From contig DIVA01000069.1 in the NCBI GenBank assembly GCA_002435705.1, positions 1 to 64,000 on the forward strand: a DNA stretch of 64,000 bases. Reading direction: 5' to 3'. This document shows, piece by piece, positions 16,488 to 26,850 of the stretch. The translations under genes and the position numbers were made by a program. This stretch comes from Bacteriovoracaceae bacterium UBA6144 (GTDB taxonomy: Bacteria; Bdellovibrionota; Bacteriovoracia; Bacteriovoracales; Bacteriovoracaceae). The notes below the pieces were generated by a model. That model made no database searches and was not told where the DNA came from. It worked only from the letters and a program-made list of their open reading frames with translations. Position 1 is the first letter of the stretch; every line of letters starts with the position of its first letter.

Positions 16488-19400
16488 AGTGGGCTCAAAT
16501 CAAAGGACTGGCGCTCAAGAGTTTTAATCAAAGCCTCAACAGTATCAAGGGAGGTCATGCAACAGATGCCTTTTTCAGCCGCTGCTCTTCTCATCTTAAA
16601 TCCATCGGACTCAACATTCTTGCCCCGTGAAAGGGTATTGATCACGAGATCACAGCCCTGTGTCCGAATGAGCCAGATGATATCTTTTTCAGCTTCATCA
16701 ATTTTTGCAATCATACTGACATTAACACCATGCTCTTTCATGAGTTCACAGGTGCCTTTGGTAGCGATAAAACTGAAACCTAGTGCACTGAGACGTTTTA
16801 TGAGTGGGATCGATTCTTCCTTGTCTTTGTCGGCTACAGTGATCAGCACTGTGCCTGCTTGCGGAACATTGATTCCGGCCGCAATAAAAGCTTTATGCAG
16901 AGCTTTCTCGAACACCAGGTCTCGCCCCATCACTTCGCCCGTTGATTTCATTTCAGGGCCTAGGGCCGTGTCTACTTCTGTGAGTTTTGCAAAAGAAAAT
17001 ACCGGAGCCTTGACGGCAATCTCATCTGATTCTTCCTTGTGTCCATGAACATAACCCTGCTCAATGATTGATTTTCCTAAGATGGCTTTGGTGGCCACTC
17101 TTGCCATTGGAACCTTCGTCACTTTGGATAGGAAAGGGACGGTACGTGATGAGCGAGGATTCACCTCGATCACATACACTTCTCCTTTATGAATCACAAA
17201 CTGCACGTTCACAAGGCCCACGACTTTAAGTGACTGCGCAATTTGTGTTGTAAAATTGATCAATTTCTTTTGAGTGGCAATATCAACATTTTGTGGTGGG
17301 TAAACCGCAAAGGAGTCACCAGAGTGAACTCCGGCTTTTTCTATATGTTCCATGATCCCTGGGATAAAAACGTTTTTCCCATCACAGATCGCATCAATCT
17401 CCATTTCTCGACCAATCATATAGCGATCGACCAACACAGGATGTTCTGGGGAAACTTTTACGGCGGTATTAAAATAGTGCTCCAACTCTTTTTCGTCGTA
17501 GACGATTTCCATCGCACGCCCACCGATGACATAAGAGGGACGAACGACCACCGGAAAACCTAGCTCTTGAATCTTTTCCCGAGCCTCAGCGAAAGAGAAA
17601 ACAGAATAACCAAGCGGTTGTGCAATTTTGAGTTCTCTTAAAAGCTCCTCAAAACGCTTACGATTCTCAGAGCGGTCAATCCCATCTAGATCTGTCCCAA
17701 GAATCTTAACTCCATTGGCATGGAGAGACTCGGCTAAATTAATGGCGGTCTGACCTCCAAATTGAACGATCACACCAATAGGCTTTTCTTGTTCGATCAC
17801 GTTTAGTACGTCCTCAGTAGTAAGAGGTTCAAAGTACAAACGATCTGAAATATTAAAATCGGTAGACACCGTTTCTGGGTTATTATTGATAACAATCGCT
17901 TCAAGGCCCATTTCTCTAATGGCTTTGATTGCATGCACGGTTGCGTAATCGAACTCAATCCCTTGTCCGATTCGAATAGGTCCCGATCCCAGCACAATCA
18001 CTTTTTGTTTTCCGGTTTCTGAGAGTGTGTCGCTACTCTGATCCCATGTGGAGTAGAAGTAGGGTGTGGTGCTTTCAAATTCAGCGGCACAGGTATCAAC
18101 CATTTTGAAAACGGGACTAAGCTTCCATTGCTTACGGAGAGCGCGGATCTCTGATTCTTTAAGTTTGTAGATCTGTGCGAGTTTCTTATCCGAAAAGCCA
18201 AGCTTCTTCGCTTTATGGATGAGTTCTTTTTCTGGGCTTGAAACCATGGCGAGCTTATGTTCCATGGCAATGATGTTGTGGATCTTTTGCAAAAAGAGCA
18301 TATCAATATTTGTCAGCTGAGCAATTTCATCAAGGCTCGCACCCTTTCTTATCGCAGCTGCAACGATAAACATTCTCTCGTCATCAGGCTTTTGCATGAG
18401 ATCGAGCAATTCCGGGAGTGCCATCTTTTCAGCACGCTCAAGCTCAATGTGGCTGAGGCCAATCTCAAGTGAGCGAATGCTTTTAAGGATTGACTCTTCA
18501 AGTGTACGAGCGATTCCCATAACCTCGCCAGTAGCCTTCATTTGAGTTCCGAGTCTCCTGTCGGCAGTGACAAATTTATCGAAAGGCCAGCGTGGAAACT
18601 TACAGACGACATAATCAAGGGCCGGCTCAAAGCAGGCATAGGTTTTCTTTGTAACTGGATTCATGATCTCATCTAGGCTCATTCCGATGGCGATTTTTGC
18701 AGCGATTTTTGCAATCGGATAGCCGGTGGCCTTTGAGGCAAGAGCAGATGATCGTGACACACGAGGGTTCACTTCAATTACATAGTACTGGTTCGAGCGC
18801 GCATCAAGAGCATACTGAACGTTACAGCCACCTTGGATATTGAGTGCTCTAATTATTTTAAGAGCTGAAGAGCGAAGGAGTTGATAGTCACGGTCGGAGA
18901 GAGTCTGACTAGGAGCAAAGACGATAGAGTCTCCTGTGTGCACTCCCACGGGATCGAAGTTTTCCATGTTACAGATAATGATACAATTATCTTTTGCATC
19001 ACGAATGACCTCGTACTCGATTTCTTTGAATCCTGCGATAGATCTTTCAACTAAGCATTGATTAATAGGAGATGCCTGTAGCCCTTTGTAAGTGATGACT
19101 CTTAATTCTTCCTCATCCTTTACGATGCCGCCTCCTGTTCCCCCTAGAGTATAAGCAGGGCGAACAATTAAAGGAAAACCGATCTTTTTTGAAAACTCAA
19201 CAGCATCTTCTACTGTTTTTGTGATGATGCTTTCAGGCACCGGCTCGCCAATCTCTTGCATCAGCTCTTTAAACAATTTTCTGTCTTCAGCCTTTTGGAT
19301 GGTTTCCATATTACATCCTAAGAGCTCAATTCCTAGACGATCGAGCACTCCTGACTCTTTTAAGCTCAGGGCCAGATTGAGAGCCGTTTGACCTCCCAGA

Positions 19401-19666
19401 GTGGCGAGAACACCATCTGGTTTTTCTTGATGGAGAATTCGACTAATGAAGCTTGTGGTCAGTGGTTCAATGAAAACTTTATCTGCCGTTTCTTCATCCG
19501 TCATGATCGTGGCAGGGTTTGAGTTCACAAGAATAACTTCAACACCTTCTTCTTTGAGAGAATGAACGGCTTGAGTTCCAGAGTAATCAAACTCAGCTGC
19601 TTGGCCGATGACGATAGGGCCTGAACCGATAACGAGAACTTTTTTGAGGTGCTGGTGACGAGGCAT
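16484..19666 (-). CDS. carB: Carbamoyl-phosphate synthase large subunit
   Basis: 1060 residues, full length, with two homologous ATP-grasp halves ([20 protein letters not shown] near the N-terminus and its repeat [15 protein letters not shown] near the middle) and a C-terminal MGS-like allosteric domain. It makes carbamoyl phosphate from glutamine-derived ammonia, bicarbonate and two ATP, for UMP and arginine. GGGAG precedes the ATG. It lies 12 bases after carA. No truncation seen. Confidence 0.97.
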   Translation of the reverse strand: MPRHQHLKKVLVIGSGPIVIGQAAEFDYSGTQAVHSLKEEGVEVILVNSNPATIMTDEETADKVFIEPLTTSFISRILHQEKPDGVLATLGGQTALNLALSLKESGVLDRLGIELLGCNMETIQKAEDRKLFKELMQEIGEPVPESIITKTVEDAVEFSKKIGFPLIVRPAYTLGGTGGGIVKDEEELRVITYKGLQASPINQCLVERSIAGFKEIEYEVIRDAKDNCIIICNMENFDPVGVHTGDSIVFAPSQTLSDRDYQLLRSSALKIIRALNIQGGCNVQYALDARSNQYYVIEVNPRVSRSSALASKATGYPIAKIAAKIAIGMSLDEIMNPVTKKTYACFEPALDYVVCKFPRWPFDKFVTADRRLGTQMKATGEVMGIARTLEESILKSIRSLEIGLSHIELERAEKMALPELLDLMQKPDDERMFIVAAAIRKGASLDEIAQLTNIDMLFLQKIHNIIAMEHKLAMVSSPEKELIHKAKKLGFSDKKLAQIYKLKESEIRALRKQWKLSPVFKMVDTCAAEFESTTPYFYSTWDQSSDTLSETGKQKVIVLGSGPIRIGQGIEFDYATVHAIKAIREMGLEAIVINNNPETVSTDFNISDRLYFEPLTTEDVLNVIEQEKPIGVIVQFGGQTAINLAESLHANGVKILGTDLDGIDRSENRKRFEELLRELKIAQPLGYSVFSFAEAREKIQELGFPVVVRPSYVIGGRAMEIVYDEKELEHYFNTAVKVSPEHPVLVDRYMIGREMEIDAICDGKNVFIPGIMEHIEKAGVHSGDSFAVYPPQNVDIATQKKLINFTTQIAQSLKVVGLVNVQFVIHKGEVYVIEVNPRSSRTVPFLSKVTKVPMARVATKAILGKSIIEQGYVHGHKEESDEIAVKAPVFSFAKLTEVDTALGPEMKSTGEVMGRDLVFEKALHKAFIAAGINVPQAGTVLITVADKDKEESIPLIKRLSALGFSFIATKGTCELMKEHGVNVSMIAKIDEAEKDIIWLIRTQGCDLVINTLSRGKNVESDGFKMRRAAAEKGICCMTSLDTVEALIKTLERQSFDLSPL

Positions 19667-19678
19667 GACTACTCCCTA

Positions 19679-20740
19679 TTATTTCATACTTTGCATAAAG
19701 GCATCAAAGAGCCACTGAGTATCTTCCGGACCCGGATAAGCTTCCGGGTGATACTGAACAGAAAAAGCGGGGAACTCCTTATGGGCCAGTCCTTCTACCG
19801 ACTCATCGTTAAGATTAATCTGAGTCAGTTCCAGAGGAGTCGCTGCTATTGAATCTTTTCTTACTGCATAACTGTGGTTTTGTGACGTCATAAATGTACG
19901 ATCAGATTTCAAATCCAACACGGGATGATTCGCACCTCTATGACCAAATTTTAGTTTTTCTGTATCAGCGCCGTTGGCGAGTGCGAAGAGTTGATGGCCC
20001 ATGCAAATTGCCATGAGTGGAGTTAATTCTTGCAGTTTACGAATCACCGGCAGGACAGTCGGGACGTCCTTTGGATCCCCCGGACCATTTGAGAGTAATA
20101 CGCCGCTTGGCTTAAACTTCATGATGCTTTGAACGTCCGAATCCCATGGAACCACAACCACATCACAATTTCTTTTCAGGAGGTTTCGGAGAATATTTTT
20201 TTTGTAACCAAAATCCATCAAGACCACTCTCTTGCCTTCACCGGGGAAATGGATGGAGTGTTTGGTTGAAACGCGACTGATCTGATCTTTGCGCATGGGC
20301 TGCTTGAGATAAGCCATGACTTCTTCTTTCGATACATTATCTGGTGCCAGAGCCGCTTTCATGGAGCCTTTTGTGCGCAAGTACTTGGTCAACTCACGGG
20401 TATCGATCCCTTGTAAGGCGGGAATCCCATATTCTTTTAAAAGATCACTCAAGGAATACTCTGAGCGCCAGTTTGAAGGTGTCTCACAGATCTCATGCAC
20501 GATGAGTCCCTTGAGGGCAGGCACCATGCTTTCAAAATCATCTTTGTTCACTCCGTACTGTCCGATCAATGGATAGGTCATCACGACAATCTGGTCACAG
20601 TAGGAGGGATCAGAAATAATTTCCTGATATCCAGTCATGGAAGTGTTAAACACAACTTCTCCCATGTCCGTTATCTTATCAAATGGTGCACCTACTGATT
20701 GCCCTTCAAAAAAGTGACCGTCTTCGAGCCATAGCCTCAT
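19679..20740 (-). CDS. carA: Carbamoyl-phosphate synthase small subunit (glutaminase)
   Basis: About 353 residues. The family opening (LWLEDGHFFEG, then GEVVFNTSMTGYQEI) and the class I glutamine amidotransferase triad segments AICMGHQLF (cysteine nucleophile) and QYHPEAYPGPED (histidine/glutamate) are present. I place the start at the ATG at 20740, which overlaps the pyrB stop as ATGA and has AAAGGGA upstream, rather than the in-frame ATG at 20761. It supplies ammonia to CarB through the inter-subunit tunnel. Confidence 0.96.
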   Translation of the reverse strand: MRLWLEDGHFFEGQSVGAPFDKITDMGEVVFNTSMTGYQEIISDPSYCDQIVVMTYPLIGQYGVNKDDFESMVPALKGLIVHEICETPSNWRSEYSLSDLLKEYGIPALQGIDTRELTKYLRTKGSMKAALAPDNVSKEEVMAYLKQPMRKDQISRVSTKHSIHFPGEGKRVVLMDFGYKKNILRNLLKRNCDVVVVPWDSDVQSIMKFKPSGVLLSNGPGDPKDVPTVLPVIRKLQELTPLMAICMGHQLFALANGADTEKLKFGHRGANHPVLDLKSDRTFMTSQNHSYAVRKDSIAATPLELTQINLNDESVEGLAHKEFPAFSVQYHPEAYPGPEDTQWLFDAFMQSMK

Positions 20741-21636
20741 ATTGTTCCCTTTAAAATCCATTCTAAAATACTCATTCGGGCATAGACCCCGTTTGTCATT
20801 TGTTGAAAAATACGAGACTGAGTCGACTCCACGAGTTCATCTGCAATCTCCATCCCTCTGTTGATGGGCGCAGGGTGCATAATAATTGCATGAGGGGGGA
20901 GAAGTTTCGCTCGTTCGACGGTCATACCCCATTCTCTGTGGTATGCAGCGGAATCAAAGTCAATCAGCTCATGTCTCTCAAATTGGTTTCTTAAGCACAT
21001 GACCGCATCAGCTTTGGTTAGAGAGTTTTCTATCGATGAGACATAGCAATTCTCAGTCAATTGACTGGGAATAAAGTGTTCTGGAGCACAAAGCGTGATA
21101 TTGAGGCCTAGTTTTTTCGCACAAATGATCATTGTGCCTGCGACCCTCGAATGTTTTACATCTCCTAAAATAGTGATGTTGAGTCCTTCTAGTTTTCCAA
21201 ACTCATGTTTAAGTGTGTAGAGATCAAGTAAGCCTTGGCTAGGGTGCTCAAACCTTCCAGCTCCAGCATTAATCAGGGGAATGCTGAATTTCTCTTTGAT
21301 TGTCTCAAAGATTCTATCATCCGAGTGGCGAAGAACGATGGCGTCACAGCCAATCGCTTCTAGTGTTCGTAGTGTATCGTAAAGAGTTTCACCCTTTTTT
21401 ACGCTTGAATTTGAGAGATCAAAGTTAATAACCTCAGACCCAAGCAGCTTGGCTGCCATCTCAAAAGATATTCGCGTGCGAGTACTTGGCTCAAAAAATA
21501 CATTGGCAATTACGCTGTTCGGTAAAACTTTTTTTAAATCTTGACGGTCAATGGAAGAAAATTCGACGGCCCTCTCAATGAGGGTATGTATTTGTTGAGC
21601 AGAGAGATCAGACAGACCAGTGAAGTGTTGAATCAC
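20737..21636 (-). CDS. pyrB: Aspartate carbamoyltransferase catalytic subunit
   Basis: 299 residues; condenses carbamoyl phosphate with aspartate. The carbamoyl-phosphate loop FEPSTRTRISFE (STRTR at 51-55), the VLRHSDD segment, and HPAPINRG are diagnostic. GTG start with AAGGA five bases upstream. It is the first gene of the pyr operon. No pyrI regulatory chain and no pyrC or pyrD are in the window, so the operon is partial for the pathway. Confidence 0.95.
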   Translation of the reverse strand: MIQHFTGLSDLSAQQIHTLIERAVEFSSIDRQDLKKVLPNSVIANVFFEPSTRTRISFEMAAKLLGSEVINFDLSNSSVKKGETLYDTLRTLEAIGCDAIVLRHSDDRIFETIKEKFSIPLINAGAGRFEHPSQGLLDLYTLKHEFGKLEGLNITILGDVKHSRVAGTMIICAKKLGLNITLCAPEHFIPSQLTENCYVSSIENSLTKADAVMCLRNQFERHELIDFDSAAYHREWGMTVERAKLLPPHAIIMHPAPINRGMEIADELVESTQSRIFQQMTNGVYARMSILEWILKGTI

Positions 21637-21839
21637 AGTTTTCCTTCAATTTGAGTAAGCAGAATTCAGAATACGAAATGTCTAGATTAGGAAAATGAAA
21701 AAGGGATACTGAGGAGTAATTTTTGGTCTTAAAATGGAGGATAGTTTGATATCCTTTCATGGCTTGCGACTCTCTAGTACAGGTTTTGATAAAAATGGCA
21801 TAGACGGGTGCTTATTGGCAAGTGAATTGAGATCACAAA
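21637..21839. promoter_or_regulatory. Divergent pyrB/uvrB control region with an inverted repeat
   Basis: Both operons must start here. The only clear element is the perfect inverted repeat AGGATA-N6-TATCCT at 21738-21755, a plausible dimer operator or small hairpin. TTGCGA at about 21763 with TGATAA 17 bases on is a weak candidate uvrB promoter. I see no PyrR-type attenuator and no convincing LexA box. Confidence 0.35.
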
Positions 21840-23837
21840 ATGTCTAAATGGAAGCTCGAATCAAAGTTTTCTCCGACTGGCGACCAGCCTGAGGCAATCC
21901 AGCGCCTCGTCGAGGGCTTTGAGCAGGGAAAAGACCGCCAGACATTGCTCGGTGTAACCGGTTCCGGCAAGACTTTTACTGTCGCAAATATCATTAAAAG
22001 GCTTGGTAAAAAGACGTTGGTTTTGGCACCTAATAAAACCCTCGCAGCTCAGCTCTTTGCAGAGTTTAAAGAGTTCTTTCCGCACAATGCTGTGGAGTAC
22101 TTCGTATCATATTATGATTATTACCAACCTGAAGCCTATGTTCCCGGAACTGACACCTTTATTGAGAAAGACTCCGCAATCAATGAAGAAATTGACAAGC
22201 TTCGCCATGCAGCCACTCGCTCTCTGCTAGAAAGAGATGATGTCATTGTCGTGGCGTCGGTATCATGTATCTATGGTATCGGTTCACCGGAAGAATATGG
22301 TTCACAAAAGTTAAAAGTCTTTCAGGGGGATACGATTGAGAGGGATGATTTTCTTCGCTCTCTTGTGAGTATCCAGTATCAGCGAAATGATATTGATTTT
22401 AAACGAGGAACCTTTAGGGTTCGAGGCGACATTGTAGAAGTGTTCCCGGCCCACGAAGATTCTCAAGTGGTAAGATTTGAGTTCTTTGATAATGAAATTG
22501 ATGGGATTCAATTGGTAGATCCCCTGCGCGGCCGCGTTCTAGAAGCTCTTCCCTCAGTCACCATCTATCCCTCAAGTCACTACGTGGTAGGGGAGTCACG
22601 ACTTAAGTCTGCTCTAGAAACGATTAAGGTCGAGTTGAGGGAGCGGCTTAATCAATTCGAGAAAGAAAACAAGCTGGTTGAACTCCAAAGAATCCAGCAA
22701 CGCACGCTTTTAGACCTCGAGATGCTAGAAGAGATGGGCTTTTGTCCTGGAATTGAAAACTACTCACGTCATTTTACGGGGTCACAACCCGGAGATCCTC
22801 CTCCGACCCTCATTGATTATTTAAAAAAAGATTTTTTATTAGTGGTAGATGAAAGCCATATCACCGTTTCTCAAGTAGGGGGAATGTATCGAGGTGATCG
22901 CAGTCGCAAGCAAACCTTAGTGGATTATGGATTTAGGCTTCCAAGTGCCCTTGATAATAGGCCTTTGCAGTTTGAGGAATTTGAGCAACGTTTAGATAAG
23001 GTTCTTTATGTTTCTGCTACTCCTGCAAATTATGAACTTGAACAGTGTCATGGTGAGTACGTTTCACAAATTATCAGACCGACAGGTTTACTTGATCCGA
23101 TTGTTGAACTGAGACCTTCTGAAAATCAGGTGGATGATTTTTTAATAGAGGCTAAACGTGTGATAGCGCTTGGCTTTAGGGTTCTCGTCACGACTCTGAC
23201 AAAAAAACTAGCAGAAGAACTTACGACATTTTACAAAGGAGCAGGTCTTAAAATTCAGTATCTGCATTCAGATATTGATACCATTGAGAGAATGGAGATT
23301 TTGAGAGATTTGCGATTAGGTAAGTATGATGTTCTCGTGGGAATTAATCTTTTGCGAGAAGGATTAGATCTGCCAGAAGTCTCACTTGTGGGGATACTGG
23401 ATGCCGATAAGGAAGGTTTTCTGCGCTCAACTCGCTCTCTTGTACAGACTATCGGGCGGGCAGCTCGTAACAGCAATGGCCGAGTAATACTGTACGGAAA
23501 AGAAACAAAGAGTATTCGTGAAGCCATGTCTACCACTCTTGAGCGAAGAGAGAAGCAGCAAAAGTGGAATGAGTCCCAGGGAATTACCCCTACAACGGTC
23601 ATAAAATCGATTTCTGGGGGTGTGATTGATATTTTGCGCTCGAGTAAGAAGTCGGATAAAAAATTAGCCAAACCGATAGGCAAGAGTGATCAACCCCTCT
23701 CGGCAGAATCAATTGATGCTAAAATTAAGGAACTTAAATCAGACATGAAAAAGGCTGCCAGCCAGCTCAACTTTGAAGAGGCAGCGCGGATTAGAGATGA
23801 GATCAAGCAACTGACAGAATGGAGATTGATGGTTTGA
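21840..23837 (+). CDS. uvrB: Excinuclease ABC subunit B
   Basis: 665 residues, normal length. It is the damage-verifying helicase-like subunit of nucleotide excision repair. Walker A GVTGSGKT lies at 38-45, the beta-hairpin [13 protein letters not shown] follows, then the DESH box, the helicase motif [10 protein letters not shown] and a C-terminal UVR domain ([15 protein letters not shown]) for UvrC contact. It is followed without a gap by a small secreted-protein gene whose start overlaps the stop. Confidence 0.98.
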   Translation: MSKWKLESKFSPTGDQPEAIQRLVEGFEQGKDRQTLLGVTGSGKTFTVANIIKRLGKKTLVLAPNKTLAAQLFAEFKEFFPHNAVEYFVSYYDYYQPEAYVPGTDTFIEKDSAINEEIDKLRHAATRSLLERDDVIVVASVSCIYGIGSPEEYGSQKLKVFQGDTIERDDFLRSLVSIQYQRNDIDFKRGTFRVRGDIVEVFPAHEDSQVVRFEFFDNEIDGIQLVDPLRGRVLEALPSVTIYPSSHYVVGESRLKSALETIKVELRERLNQFEKENKLVELQRIQQRTLLDLEMLEEMGFCPGIENYSRHFTGSQPGDPPPTLIDYLKKDFLLVVDESHITVSQVGGMYRGDRSRKQTLVDYGFRLPSALDNRPLQFEEFEQRLDKVLYVSATPANYELEQCHGEYVSQIIRPTGLLDPIVELRPSENQVDDFLIEAKRVIALGFRVLVTTLTKKLAEELTTFYKGAGLKIQYLHSDIDTIERMEILRDLRLGKYDVLVGINLLREGLDLPEVSLVGILDADKEGFLRSTRSLVQTIGRAARNSNGRVILYGKETKSIREAMSTTLERREKQQKWNESQGITPTTVIKSISGGVIDILRSSKKSDKKLAKPIGKSDQPLSAESIDAKIKELKSDMKKAASQLNFEEAARIRDEIKQLTEWRLMV

Positions 23838-24181
23838 AATTTTTCTTATTAGCTTTACTACTAACTCCATTGACCAGTTTAGCACTCGAATCTTTCCGAG
23901 TGACGATCCATGATCGAAGCGTAAAGCTTGAGTCACCCTCAAAAGTCATCAAAATATATTCTGTGATTGTAGAGAATAAATCACTCAGTGATGTTGTGGC
24001 GAAATTCTACTCTCAGGGCGAGGATCTTAAGTTTGTTTCAGTCAAAGCCAATTCATCTAAAAGTGTCGAATTCTCACATAGTTCTAAAAATCTTGTTTAT
24101 TTTAAAATCCTGTCACCGGCCTTCCAAGAGTTGGCATTAGAAGCGGGTAAGAAAGCTTATGAAGTCCCACCTGTCCAGTAA
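23834..24181 (+). CDS. Small secreted protein, unknown function
   Basis: 115 residues. I prefer the TTG at 23834, which overlaps the uvrB stop as TTGA and has GGAG nine bases upstream; this gives a clean signal peptide ([16 protein letters not shown]). The mature part of about 98 residues resembles a single beta-sandwich with alternating hydrophobic strands. No cysteines, no recognised family. An alternative ATG at 23819 would place five extra residues in front of the signal peptide. Confidence 0.6.
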   Translation: MKFFLLALLLTPLTSLALESFRVTIHDRSVKLESPSKVIKIYSVIVENKSLSDVVAKFYSQGEDLKFVSVKANSSKSVEFSHSSKNLVYFKILSPAFQELALEAGKKAYEVPPVQ

Positions 24182-24191
24182 TTGGAAAAAA

Positions 24192-25307
24192 ATGGTTCTT
24201 GTTATTTCGGACTTGCACTTGAGTGCAGGGAAGAATATCCGTGGAAGACGGAATTTCCTTGAGGACTTTCACTTTGATCGTGAACTGATTGATTTTCTCG
24301 TTTATCACTCATCGGGTCTCTATGAAGATAAAGATGTTGAACTCGTCATCAATGGTGACTTTCTTGATTTCCTCGCGGTCCCCTACGTAGAGTTTTTTGA
24401 TGATGAGTTTTGGAGTGAGAAAGCAGCTTTAGAAAAACTAAAAATTATTATGAAAGCTCACAGGCCTGTCCTACAGGCACTCAAGCAGTTTCTCATGAAG
24501 CCGAATAAAACGATTACCTACATCATCGGTAATCATGATGCAGAACTAATCTTTGAGTCACTCAAAAAAGAGTTCATTTCTTATTTCGGACCAGAACTAG
24601 AAACACGGATTAATCTTCGCAATGATCTGCACACCCACGTGCCAATACCGGGTGTTTATATTCAACACGGTCACCAATATGAGCGTGCCCATGAGTTTGA
24701 TCCAGACGCCTCGATTGTGGAGACGCCAACTTCCGGTAAGTATTTTATCCCTTCTTGGGGCTCTTATTATGTCATTAATGTGATAAACCGTTATAAGCAG
24801 GAGCGCCCACATATCAATGCGGTAAGGCCGATCAAACATTTTATTATTCATGGTTTGATCTTTGATACCTTCTTTACCTTAAGATTTATTCTCTCAAACG
24901 TTCATTACTATTTCATGGTTCGTTTTTGGTATTACATTAAATTGAAAGTTGGCTGGAAGCGCGTGGTGAAAGATCTTTTGCGAGAGCTCACTCTCTTTCA
25001 AGATTTTGAGACTTTGACTCGTGATTTTTTCACTCAAAAACCGCAGGCAAAACTTCTTATTGTGGGACATACCCATAATCCTACTCTTAGGCTCTTTAAC
25101 GATGGCACGGCATTTATCAACACTGGAACTTGGACTAAGATGGTAAATCTTGATCTGGCACAAGGCCAAGAGATGACCAGTCTGCCCTATGCCCGAGTGG
25201 TGTCCTATCAGGATAATGTGAGCATCACTGAGTTTGAAAATGATGTTGAGTTTGATCTGAAAGTTTGGACAGGGATAAACAATTTACCTTATAAAGAATT
25301 CAATTAA
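24192..25307 (+). CDS. Calcineurin-like metallophosphoesterase
   Basis: About 371 residues. The metal-binding motifs of the superfamily appear in order: SDLHLS near the N-terminus, NGDFLDF, IIGNHD, QHGHQYE and GHTHNP near the C-terminus. A stretch around residues 215-265 is rich in aromatic and hydrophobic residues and may bind membranes, reminiscent of lipid-acting members such as LpxH/LpxG, but identity is not established. The ATG at 24192 (MVLVISDLHLS) has GGA upstream; the ATG at 24159 would overlap the preceding gene. Its stop shares four bases with the convergent receiver-like gene. Confidence 0.85.
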   Translation: MVLVISDLHLSAGKNIRGRRNFLEDFHFDRELIDFLVYHSSGLYEDKDVELVINGDFLDFLAVPYVEFFDDEFWSEKAALEKLKIIMKAHRPVLQALKQFLMKPNKTITYIIGNHDAELIFESLKKEFISYFGPELETRINLRNDLHTHVPIPGVYIQHGHQYERAHEFDPDASIVETPTSGKYFIPSWGSYYVINVINRYKQERPHINAVRPIKHFIIHGLIFDTFFTLRFILSNVHYYFMVRFWYYIKLKVGWKRVVKDLLRELTLFQDFETLTRDFFTQKPQAKLLIVGHTHNPTLRLFNDGTAFINTGTWTKMVNLDLAQGQEMTSLPYARVVSYQDNVSITEFENDVEFDLKVWTGINNLPYKEFN

Positions 25308-25675
25308 GATTGAGACATCAACATGGATTTTTCAATCTGCTTTCTTCCGTAAGGAAGAAAGATAATTTTTTTCATATTAAAATGTGCATAGAGATTTAAA
25401 TTATTTGGATTCGATTCTTTGGTGATAACTAATGTGTTGAGGTCTCTTAGCTTTGTTCTTAGCGAGAGCGCTCCTTCTTCAAGTGAATCATCAACGACAA
25501 CCAGATCAATCTGCTCGTTTTTCTCCATGAATTTAGTGAAGAGATTTTCTGCATCAGTCTTGCTTGCCGCACGATGAATATGACGAAATCCAATTTTATC
25601 TAATAAGGCGGCCGTGTACTGAGCGAGTTCATCGTTGGATTGAATTAAAATGACACGATTAAGACTTCTTTTCAT
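25304..25675 (-). CDS. Degenerate receiver-like (CheY-fold) protein
   Basis: 123 residues with the strand/helix rhythm of a response-regulator receiver: VILIQSND, DLVVVDDS, NTLVITKES and KKIIFLPYGR correspond to beta strands 1, 3, 4 and 5. The acidic pair after strand 1 is replaced by S-N-D, and the conserved lysine before proline after strand 5 is absent, while an aspartate remains after strand 3. It may therefore work as a phosphorylation-independent pseudo-receiver. It sits directly upstream of, and divergent from, the flagellin gene. Family assignment is by pattern only. Confidence 0.6.
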   Translation of the reverse strand: MKRSLNRVILIQSNDELAQYTAALLDKIGFRHIHRAASKTDAENLFTKFMEKNEQIDLVVVDDSLEEGALSLRTKLRDLNTLVITKESNPNNLNLYAHFNMKKIIFLPYGRKQIEKSMLMSQS

Positions 25676-25941
25676 GGTGTCATGATACCTATTTTAATGT
25701 GTCTTGCCTACCGAGCGTTTTAGGCGGCTACTCGTAAGTCATTGATGGAAATGGTTTATTCAGAAAACTTAAAAATAATTTTAAGGCCTATTAAGTTCTT
25801 TTTATGGAGTCCGAAAAGATGGTTGTTCACCTCATTAGAGGGAACAGACTACCAGAGCACGGATGCTCATCATTTTCTCAAGGTTGGGAAAAAGAATCAC
25901 CACGGATGCAGGTGAGGGACTATCAACCAAGGAGGATTCTG
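25676..25941 (+). promoter_or_regulatory. Flagellin promoter region and structured mRNA leader with three CANGGANG motifs
   Basis: The leader carries CACGGATG twice and CAAGGAGG once. The first copy lies in the loop of a five-pair hairpin, GAGCA and TGCTC (25855-25868). The second lies in the loop of another five-pair hairpin, TCACC and GGTGA (25897-25915). The third is the ribosome binding site itself (from about 25929). This matches the CsrA/RsmE consensus core. A weak FliA-like box GCCTATTA at 25786-25793 may mark the promoter, but its upstream TAAA is about 12 bases away rather than 15. An open frame through the leader is judged non-coding. Confidence 0.55.
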
Positions 25942-26775
25942 ATGGGTTTTCGTATTAATACTAACGTAGCATCGCTGGCCGCTCAACGTAGCTTGAGCAC
26001 CAACACCAGAGAGACAGAGGGTAACCTCGCCAAGCTCTCTTCTGGATCTCGCATCACAAAAGCATCTGACGATGCTGCTGGACTTGCGATCTCAGAAAAA
26101 ATGAAAGCAAATATTCGCTCAATGAAACAAGCCGATCGTAACGCCAACGACGGTATCTCGATGATCCAAACAGCAGAAGGTGCTTTAAATGAATCATCTT
26201 CTATCTTGACTCGTATGCGTGAATTGGCCATCCAGACATCTTCAGATACTGTTGGAGACTCTGAGAGAGCCATGACTAACATGGAGTACCAAAACCTGAA
26301 GCAGGAACTGGATCGTATTTCTCAGGTGACTGAGTTCAACGGCCAGAAGCTCCTTGATGGTAACGGCAAGAAGTTTGAGTTCCAGATCGGTGTGAATAAT
26401 GATGGCTTCCAAGACCGTATTGGTTACGACTCATCTCAGGTCAACGCTAGAATGTCTAGCCTTGGCGTTTCTGAGCTCGACGTCTCAACCAAGGATGGTT
26501 CACAGTCGTCTCTCCAATCGGTCGACCAAGCGATTGAGAAAGTATCTGGTTACAGAGCTTTCCTTGGTGCGATCCAAAACCGTTTGATCTCAACATCTAA
26601 TAACTTGCAAGTGAACGTTGAAAACTTAAGCCAAGCCAACTCACGTATCCGTGATGTGGACTATGCCGACGCTACTGCACAGCAAGCAAAAAACAGCATC
26701 TTGAGTTCTGCAGGTACTTCGGTTCTTGCACAGGCTAATATGACAGGCCAAAACGCTTTGAAGTTGATTGGTTAG
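25942..26775 (+). CDS. fliC: Flagellin
   Basis: 277 residues, a compact flagellin made almost only of the conserved D0/D1 parts: N-terminal RINTNVASLAAQRSL with the LSSGSRITKASDDAAGLAIS signature, and the C-terminal ENLSQANSRIRDVDYA block ending in Q-N-A-L-K-L-I-G. The variable D2/D3 region is nearly absent. The ATG at 25942 with GGAGG six bases upstream is the family start. The gene symbol is generic because flagellated relatives often carry several flagellin genes. It is preceded by a structured leader and followed by a strong terminator. Confidence 0.96.
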   Translation: MGFRINTNVASLAAQRSLSTNTRETEGNLAKLSSGSRITKASDDAAGLAISEKMKANIRSMKQADRNANDGISMIQTAEGALNESSSILTRMRELAIQTSSDTVGDSERAMTNMEYQNLKQELDRISQVTEFNGQKLLDGNGKKFEFQIGVNNDGFQDRIGYDSSQVNARMSSLGVSELDVSTKDGSQSSLQSVDQAIEKVSGYRAFLGAIQNRLISTSNNLQVNVENLSQANSRIRDVDYADATAQQAKNSILSSAGTSVLAQANMTGQNALKLIG

Positions 26776-26805
26776 TTTTTAAGATAAAACTGCAACGTTT
26801 TTATG

Positions 26806-26832
26806 AAAACCCGGCGAATGCCGGGTTTTTTT
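26806..26832 (+). terminator. Flagellin terminator
   Basis: Ten-pair stem AAAACCCGGC/GCCGGGTTTT with a GAAT loop, followed by a T run. Confidence 0.93.
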
Positions 26833-26850
26833 ATGTTAAAGTGATATTTT

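Noticed and set aside
16137..17048. 303-codon plus-strand open frame
   Set aside because: It lies antisense to pyrF and carB, both certain genes; its composition is that of a complementary-frame shadow with no motif or ribosome binding site.
25804..25941. 46-residue N-terminal extension of flagellin
   Set aside because: Flagellins start at M-G-F-R-I-N-T-N; GGAGG precedes that ATG, and the upstream frame covers a structured leader.
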